From: Candidatus Lambdaproteobacteria bacterium RIFOXYD2_FULL_50_16
GTDB taxonomy: Bacteria; SAR324; XYD2-FULL-50-16
Direction: 5' to 3'
Assembly (NCBI GenBank): GCA_001783695.1
Contig: MFNE01000008.1
Coordinates: 1-44,530, forward strand
DNA length: 44,530 nt
The notes under the pieces are model-generated. The model saw only the letters and a list, made by a program, of their open reading frames with translations, did not search any database and was not told where the DNA came from. The position numbers and the translations under genes are program-made. Of this stretch, positions 40,880 to 44,530 are shown piece after piece; position 1 is the stretch's first letter; the number at the start of each line of letters is the position of its first letter.

Positions 40880-43591
40880 GTGAAAATACTATCCCGACTA
40901 CCACTGGTTATTTTGATTTTGGCTTTTTGGCCTGGGTCTTCCTTTGCGCAGGATTTGGCCGGGGTCGAGCCTTTGTTTATGCGGTGGGACCCCAAAACCA
41001 ACCAGACCGACCTCTATCTCCTCCTGTACAATAACACCGACGAAGTCATTCGCTATGCGGGTCAAGTGGAGATGTCGAGTGGGCAATTCCAAAAAAAGGT
41101 GACCTTCGATTTGCCCTTTGACTTAGACAAGGGAGAACGGACGATTAAGGTAAAAATCCCAATGACCACTTTTGGCGGCGGGAACTACATCTTGATTGGT
41201 GGAGACTACCTTGTCCTTTCGATGCGGTTGTTTGACGCCAAAAGTGGGGCCTTGGCTGCCGAAAGTTCTAAGTATCAACTAATCATCCCATCAGAACAGA
41301 CCAGTACAGGGCTGCCTCGGCCAACCAAGCCTTGGACCTTATTGTTTGGCGCTGAACCTGAAGAGGTGGCCAAGATATTAACTATGCCTTTTAAAAGGCC
41401 CGACTTGAGTACACTCACCCCGGCTGACTTGAATCAAAAAGTGGTCTGGCAAGCATTAGGGGACTCGGCTCCCTGGGATAAAAAGCTGCTTAAAAGTGTA
41501 AGCCCGATCGCTGGGGCAAAGGGAATTGATCTGCGACCTACCTTCCAGATTACCTTCACCGAGGCGCTTGAGCCTGCAAGTTTGTCCCAAGAACGGGTTA
41601 AGTTGGTGGCGCGAGGTGGAAAAACTAAGGACCAAGAAGTTCCTTTGGCGTTTGATTTAAACAAAGACCAACTTTTGGTCCGACCTAAGGTGGACCTGGA
41701 GGGCTTGACTCAATACCGAGTTAGTATTGACGAGGGTTTTGTTGGAGTTTCGGGGAATCACAACAAGTCAAGAAGCTGGGTGTTTACCACCAAAGAGGAA
41801 GAGATTGTTTTGGAGGTGAGTGGGACCAGCCCTAAAAACGGCGAGATTGATATCCCGGTGAAGTTGGCCGTTAGCCTATTGTTAAGCCAGCCCCCTAATC
41901 CCAAAAGTATCGATAAAAACAAGGTGCGCCTGATGTTAGGCGAGCAACCTGTAGAAGGGAAACTCCTCCTTCGAGGCGATCAATTGATGTTTTTGCCTAA
42001 AGCGCCCCTTTTTAACGAAACTTATTATTACTTTGTATTAGACGGGATCACCGACCTCAAGGGGAGAACTCTTAAACAGGCTTATAGCTTTGGTTTTACG
42101 ACGGAAAAGCAGCATCGTGAGATCCCATTATTAGAAATCGCCAGTATGTACCCAGCCAACCGCACCCGCGACGTAGGGGTGGATTCGGAAATCTGGGTTC
42201 GCTTTAAGCAAAAGATCGATCCTGCAACTATGACTGAAAGTGCGGCTATACTTGAAGCCGATGGGCAGCCGGTGGCCGGGAAGTGGGTTTTAGAGGACGA
42301 CCGAATTCGATTTAAGCCCGAGGCCGAATTACTGTACAATAAAAAGTACCTGGTTCGGGTCACCGAAGCCTTGAAAAATTTGGATGGGGGCGGTCTGAGG
42401 AAAGAGGCGGGCTGGGCATTTATCACCCGTAACAAGGTCGATTACCCAGACCACTTGGACGAAAACGCGCTGATTTTTAGTCCTAGTCACGAGATGGACT
42501 CCTATGTATTAGCCAAAAAGGGGGTCCTCAAAATAGGGGTGACCACCTTCGAACCGATCGAGCAGGTGGATATCAACGGGAAAATGATTAAGGTTCCCAA
42601 AGAAACGCAGATCGAATTTGACTTCCCATACGAGTTAAGCCAGCGAACCACAAAATTCGACGTCTCGGTCGTTACGGATGCAGGATTGGCGAAGAAGTCT
42701 TTTACCATCCATTTAGGAGCTAAAGAGGAAGGAGCAAGCTTTAAACTGATCAATATCCTAGCCGTAAGTATTATAGATAACATCAACAACAAAGCCAAAG
42801 ACGCCACCCACGACGCCGCGACCAAAGAGTCGATTACCATCGTTCCCCAGTTTACTTACCGGTTTTCCAAAGAACATGCGGTAGGTATGAAAGGGATTGT
42901 GCTCCGCGAGAAATATACCAATAAAGCGTATCTTTCCAAAGAAGTAAGCTATACGCAATTGGCTTTTGACTGGGATTGGTCCGATACCTGGGCAGGAAAA
43001 ATGACCAATGCTATCGGATGGAACGATATACGCACTCAAAATGATAAATTGACCCTAGGTACCAACAAGTTATTGGCCGAAACCTTTTGGTCGATAACCT
43101 TAGACCAACCTTGGGACAAAGAGACCGGACTCAAGCAAAAGCTTGAGATAAAAAACAAAAACGCAGTGGCCAAAGCGGCGAAAATAGACGACGAAACCGA
43201 CGCGCAAGAGACAAACCTGACCCTGACCTTTAAAACTAATCTTTGGAACTTAGGAACCCAGTTTGAGGTTCAAAACACCCAAAACCAAGCAGTTGGCAAA
43301 AATCAGGATTTTACAGCCATAAAAGGTTCGTTTAAAATATCAGATAAATGGGGGCCTGTTAGCCCAAGTTTTAAAGCGGATACTAGCATAAAAGACTTTA
43401 ATATATTAAACTCAACCACTGGGATCAAACAAAAAGATGTGGTCACCAACTACCAACTTAAGGCGACCATGACCGGTTGGTTTAAAATCGTTTTTGGGGC
43501 GGATTACAAACTTAAAAAACAAACTAGCAATCTAGTGGGGTCAACCTACGACGTAGGCACCTCTACCTTGAACGCGACCTATATTTGGTAA
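40880..43591 (+). CDS. Exported protein with three Big_5 (Ig-like) domains and a C-terminal barrel-like region
   Basis: A 903-residue protein with a signal peptide (ILSRLPLVILILAFWPGSSFAQ). An N-terminal beta-rich region (25-195) is followed by three Big_5/SbsA Ig-like repeats at about 205-310, 313-412 and 418-520. Each has the pattern P..G..DI/DVG....I...F...ids..SI, then a late FTT-type strand (SWVFTT, FGFTT, WAFIT). Another beta domain lies at 530-620. From about 625 to the end, alternating amphipathic strands with many Trp and Tyr, ending in aromatic YIW, look like an outer-membrane barrel of about 10-14 strands. I infer an outer-membrane protein with periplasmic or surface Ig domains. 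The start is GTG with no clear ribosome binding site. The FecR gene follows 4 nt later. Confidence 0.75.
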   Translation: MKILSRLPLVILILAFWPGSSFAQDLAGVEPLFMRWDPKTNQTDLYLLLYNNTDEVIRYAGQVEMSSGQFQKKVTFDLPFDLDKGERTIKVKIPMTTFGGGNYILIGGDYLVLSMRLFDAKSGALAAESSKYQLIIPSEQTSTGLPRPTKPWTLLFGAEPEEVAKILTMPFKRPDLSTLTPADLNQKVVWQALGDSAPWDKKLLKSVSPIAGAKGIDLRPTFQITFTEALEPASLSQERVKLVARGGKTKDQEVPLAFDLNKDQLLVRPKVDLEGLTQYRVSIDEGFVGVSGNHNKSRSWVFTTKEEEIVLEVSGTSPKNGEIDIPVKLAVSLLLSQPPNPKSIDKNKVRLMLGEQPVEGKLLLRGDQLMFLPKAPLFNETYYYFVLDGITDLKGRTLKQAYSFGFTTEKQHREIPLLEIASMYPANRTRDVGVDSEIWVRFKQKIDPATMTESAAILEADGQPVAGKWVLEDDRIRFKPEAELLYNKKYLVRVTEALKNLDGGGLRKEAGWAFITRNKVDYPDHLDENALIFSPSHEMDSYVLAKKGVLKIGVTTFEPIEQVDINGKMIKVPKETQIEFDFPYELSQRTTKFDVSVVTDAGLAKKSFTIHLGAKEEGASFKLINILAVSIIDNINNKAKDATHDAATKESITIVPQFTYRFSKEHAVGMKGIVLREKYTNKAYLSKEVSYTQLAFDWDWSDTWAGKMTNAIGWNDIRTQNDKLTLGTNKLLAETFWSITLDQPWDKETGLKQKLEIKNKNAVAKAAKIDDETDAQETNLTLTFKTNLWNLGTQFEVQNTQNQAVGKNQDFTAIKGSFKISDKWGPVSPSFKADTSIKDFNILNSTTGIKQKDVVTNYQLKATMTGWFKIVFGADYKLKKQTSNLVGSTYDVGTSTLNATYIW

Positions 43592-43595
43592 CCTG

Positions 43596-44530
43596 ATGAA
43601 GCGTTTTAACCTACTTATACTGATTTTAAGCTTTGCGTTGGTGCTGCCGTCTGCGCCCTTATTTGCAGCAGCAGACCAACCGGCGGGGGTTATGACGGTT
43701 GAAAAAGGGAATATCAAGGTTAGGCGAAATAACAAGGATACCATTTACAAAACCCCTGGAGAAAAGGTTGACCTCTTTAACGGGGATTCGCTACAGACCG
43801 GGGCCAATTCAGAGGCCAAGGTCTTTATTCACTCGAAGGGCGACGAGATTGTCCTTTATTCAAACAGCTTTTTAGGGGTGGAAGACGTTTCTGGCGACAA
43901 GCGGGACTTTAATATGCCTATTGGTAAGGCCCATTTTAAAGTAAAGCCCTTGGCGGTGCCGCTGCCTGCTGGAGCTAAGCGGCCTTTTATGGTTAAAACG
44001 GTCAACGCCTTGGTTGGGGTCAAAGGTACCGAGTTTGTTTTGGGTACGGGGGCCGAAACCACCAGCTTGCTTACCCTAGAAGGCGCGGTCACCATGGCCA
44101 ACGTCGATAGCCCTGGGGTCGAGGTGGTGGTCGCAGAGAATCAGGCTAGTCAAATCACGAAAGCGGACCCTCCGACAGCACCGGTTAAATTGAGCCCAGC
44201 GGCCGTCCAACAGATTATGACTACCGATTCGCCCCAAGCCTTTAACGCGGTTAAATTCGGTGCGCCTGTGACCGATACCGGTGAGAAGAAGGCTGATAAA
44301 AAAGAGGAAAAGAAAGAAGAGAAGAAGGAAGAGAAGAAGGAAGAAAAGAAAGAAGAGAAGAAACAGGAAGAAAAAAAGCAAGAAGCTAAAAAAGAAGAAG
44401 CTAAACCTGGCGACAAAAAGGAAGCTAAAGCTGATGCAAAGCCCCTGGCCAAAGAGGAAGCTAAAGCTGATGCCAAAGGGGACCCGAAAGCTGGGCCTGC
44501 TGCCAAAGCCGAAGGCCCTGCCGGGGATAA
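43596..44530 (+). CDS. FecR-domain protein with Lys/Glu-rich tail (3' end beyond window)
   Basis: At least 311 residues, running off the window. It has a signal peptide (FNLLILILSFALVLPSAPLFAA), then a FecR-type beta domain at about 30-190: GVMTVEKGNIKVRR, GDSLQTGANSEAKVFI, and the FecR core TVNALVGVKGTEFVLG. From residue 230 the chain is low-complexity, with KEEK and AKAD repeats. FecR domains here are extracytoplasmic beta-solenoid or scaffold-like modules and do not imply an iron sigma-factor system. Only 4 nt separate it from the barrel gene, so the two are co-transcribed. Confidence 0.85.
   Translation, partial: MKRFNLLILILSFALVLPSAPLFAAADQPAGVMTVEKGNIKVRRNNKDTIYKTPGEKVDLFNGDSLQTGANSEAKVFIHSKGDEIVLYSNSFLGVEDVSGDKRDFNMPIGKAHFKVKPLAVPLPAGAKRPFMVKTVNALVGVKGTEFVLGTGAETTSLLTLEGAVTMANVDSPGVEVVVAENQASQITKADPPTAPVKLSPAAVQQIMTTDSPQAFNAVKFGAPVTDTGEKKADKKEEKKEEKKEEKKEEKKEEKKQEEKKQEAKKEEAKPGDKKEAKADAKPLAKEEAKADAKGDPKAGPAAKAEGPAGD
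44283..44405 (+). repeat. Purine-rich low-complexity repeat inside the FecR-protein gene
   Basis: An almost pure A/G tract built from irregular GAAGAGAAGAAG-type units, encoding Lys-Glu repeats. It is prone to length change and strand asymmetry (very G/A-rich on the plus strand). Confidence 0.85.

Noticed and set aside
44283-44405. Non-coding tandem repeat or CRISPR-like array
   Set aside because: The units are irregular and lie in frame in the FecR-protein gene, encoding Lys/Glu repeats; there are no spacers.
43596-44530. FecR iron-signalling (FecI/FecR) system
   Set aside because: No ECF sigma factor or TonB-type receptor nearby, and the protein is exported with a signal peptide; only the domain fold is shared.

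Overview
The window most likely comes from a member of the Spirochaetota, or a close relative, with mid-range GC content. Two features point there. The first is a 632-residue protein that I recognise as the spirochaetal cytoplasmic filament protein CfpA (359-2257). The second is a V-type ATPase operon in the order E, DUF2764, A, B, D, I, K (31836-39208), which from memory is the layout in Treponema and Borrelia; Chlamydiae share it. Two lipoproteins, a probable outer-membrane barrel and LPS-type sugar genes indicate a double-membrane cell. The mdh-sucC-sucD operon shows at least part of a TCA cycle, which fits a free-living rather than a reduced, host-bound spirochaete. The assignment rests on recognition, not on a search.

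Left part, minus strand (1-11466): a 5'-truncated HicB antitoxin remnant; cfpA with its own TTGACA promoter and a strong terminator; a compact five-gene operon (SpoIIAA-like, cupin, YejA-like solute-binding protein, four-helix membrane protein, lipoprotein) behind a 21-bp palindrome; three tandem TerB-like paralogues; a VOC protein; then mdh, sucC and sucD ending in a terminator.

Middle (11599-18376): a PlsC-like acyltransferase; an rmlA-DUF2914-DUF2834 operon; an orphan 148-residue gene; and a four-gene operon for a 3-amino-3,6-dideoxyhexose-type dTDP-sugar (ketoisomerase, aminotransferase, GT2, GtrA). Its predicted -10 lies inside an 8+8 bp inverted repeat.

Signalling island (18400-31007): seven two-component genes with many PAS, receiver and kinase modules but no recognisable DNA-binding, GGDEF, EAL, HD-GYP or other output domain. 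Five of them form a mirror image around a stand-alone receiver: hybrid kinase, REC-kinase, REC, REC-kinase, hybrid kinase. A further REC-PAS-PAS-kinase feeds a triple-receiver protein in which only the first receiver looks fully competent. A cytidylate-kinase-like gene abuts the island tail to tail.

Right part: the V-ATPase operon, with a 339-bp AT-richer gap before the proteolipid gene atpK; a metallo-beta-lactamase-fold lipoprotein followed by a degenerate tandem copy of its own 3' end; then a Big_5/Ig-like protein with a C-terminal beta-barrel-like region and a FecR-domain protein with a Lys/Glu-rich tail, which runs off the window. No rRNA, tRNA, CRISPR array or insertion sequence was seen.
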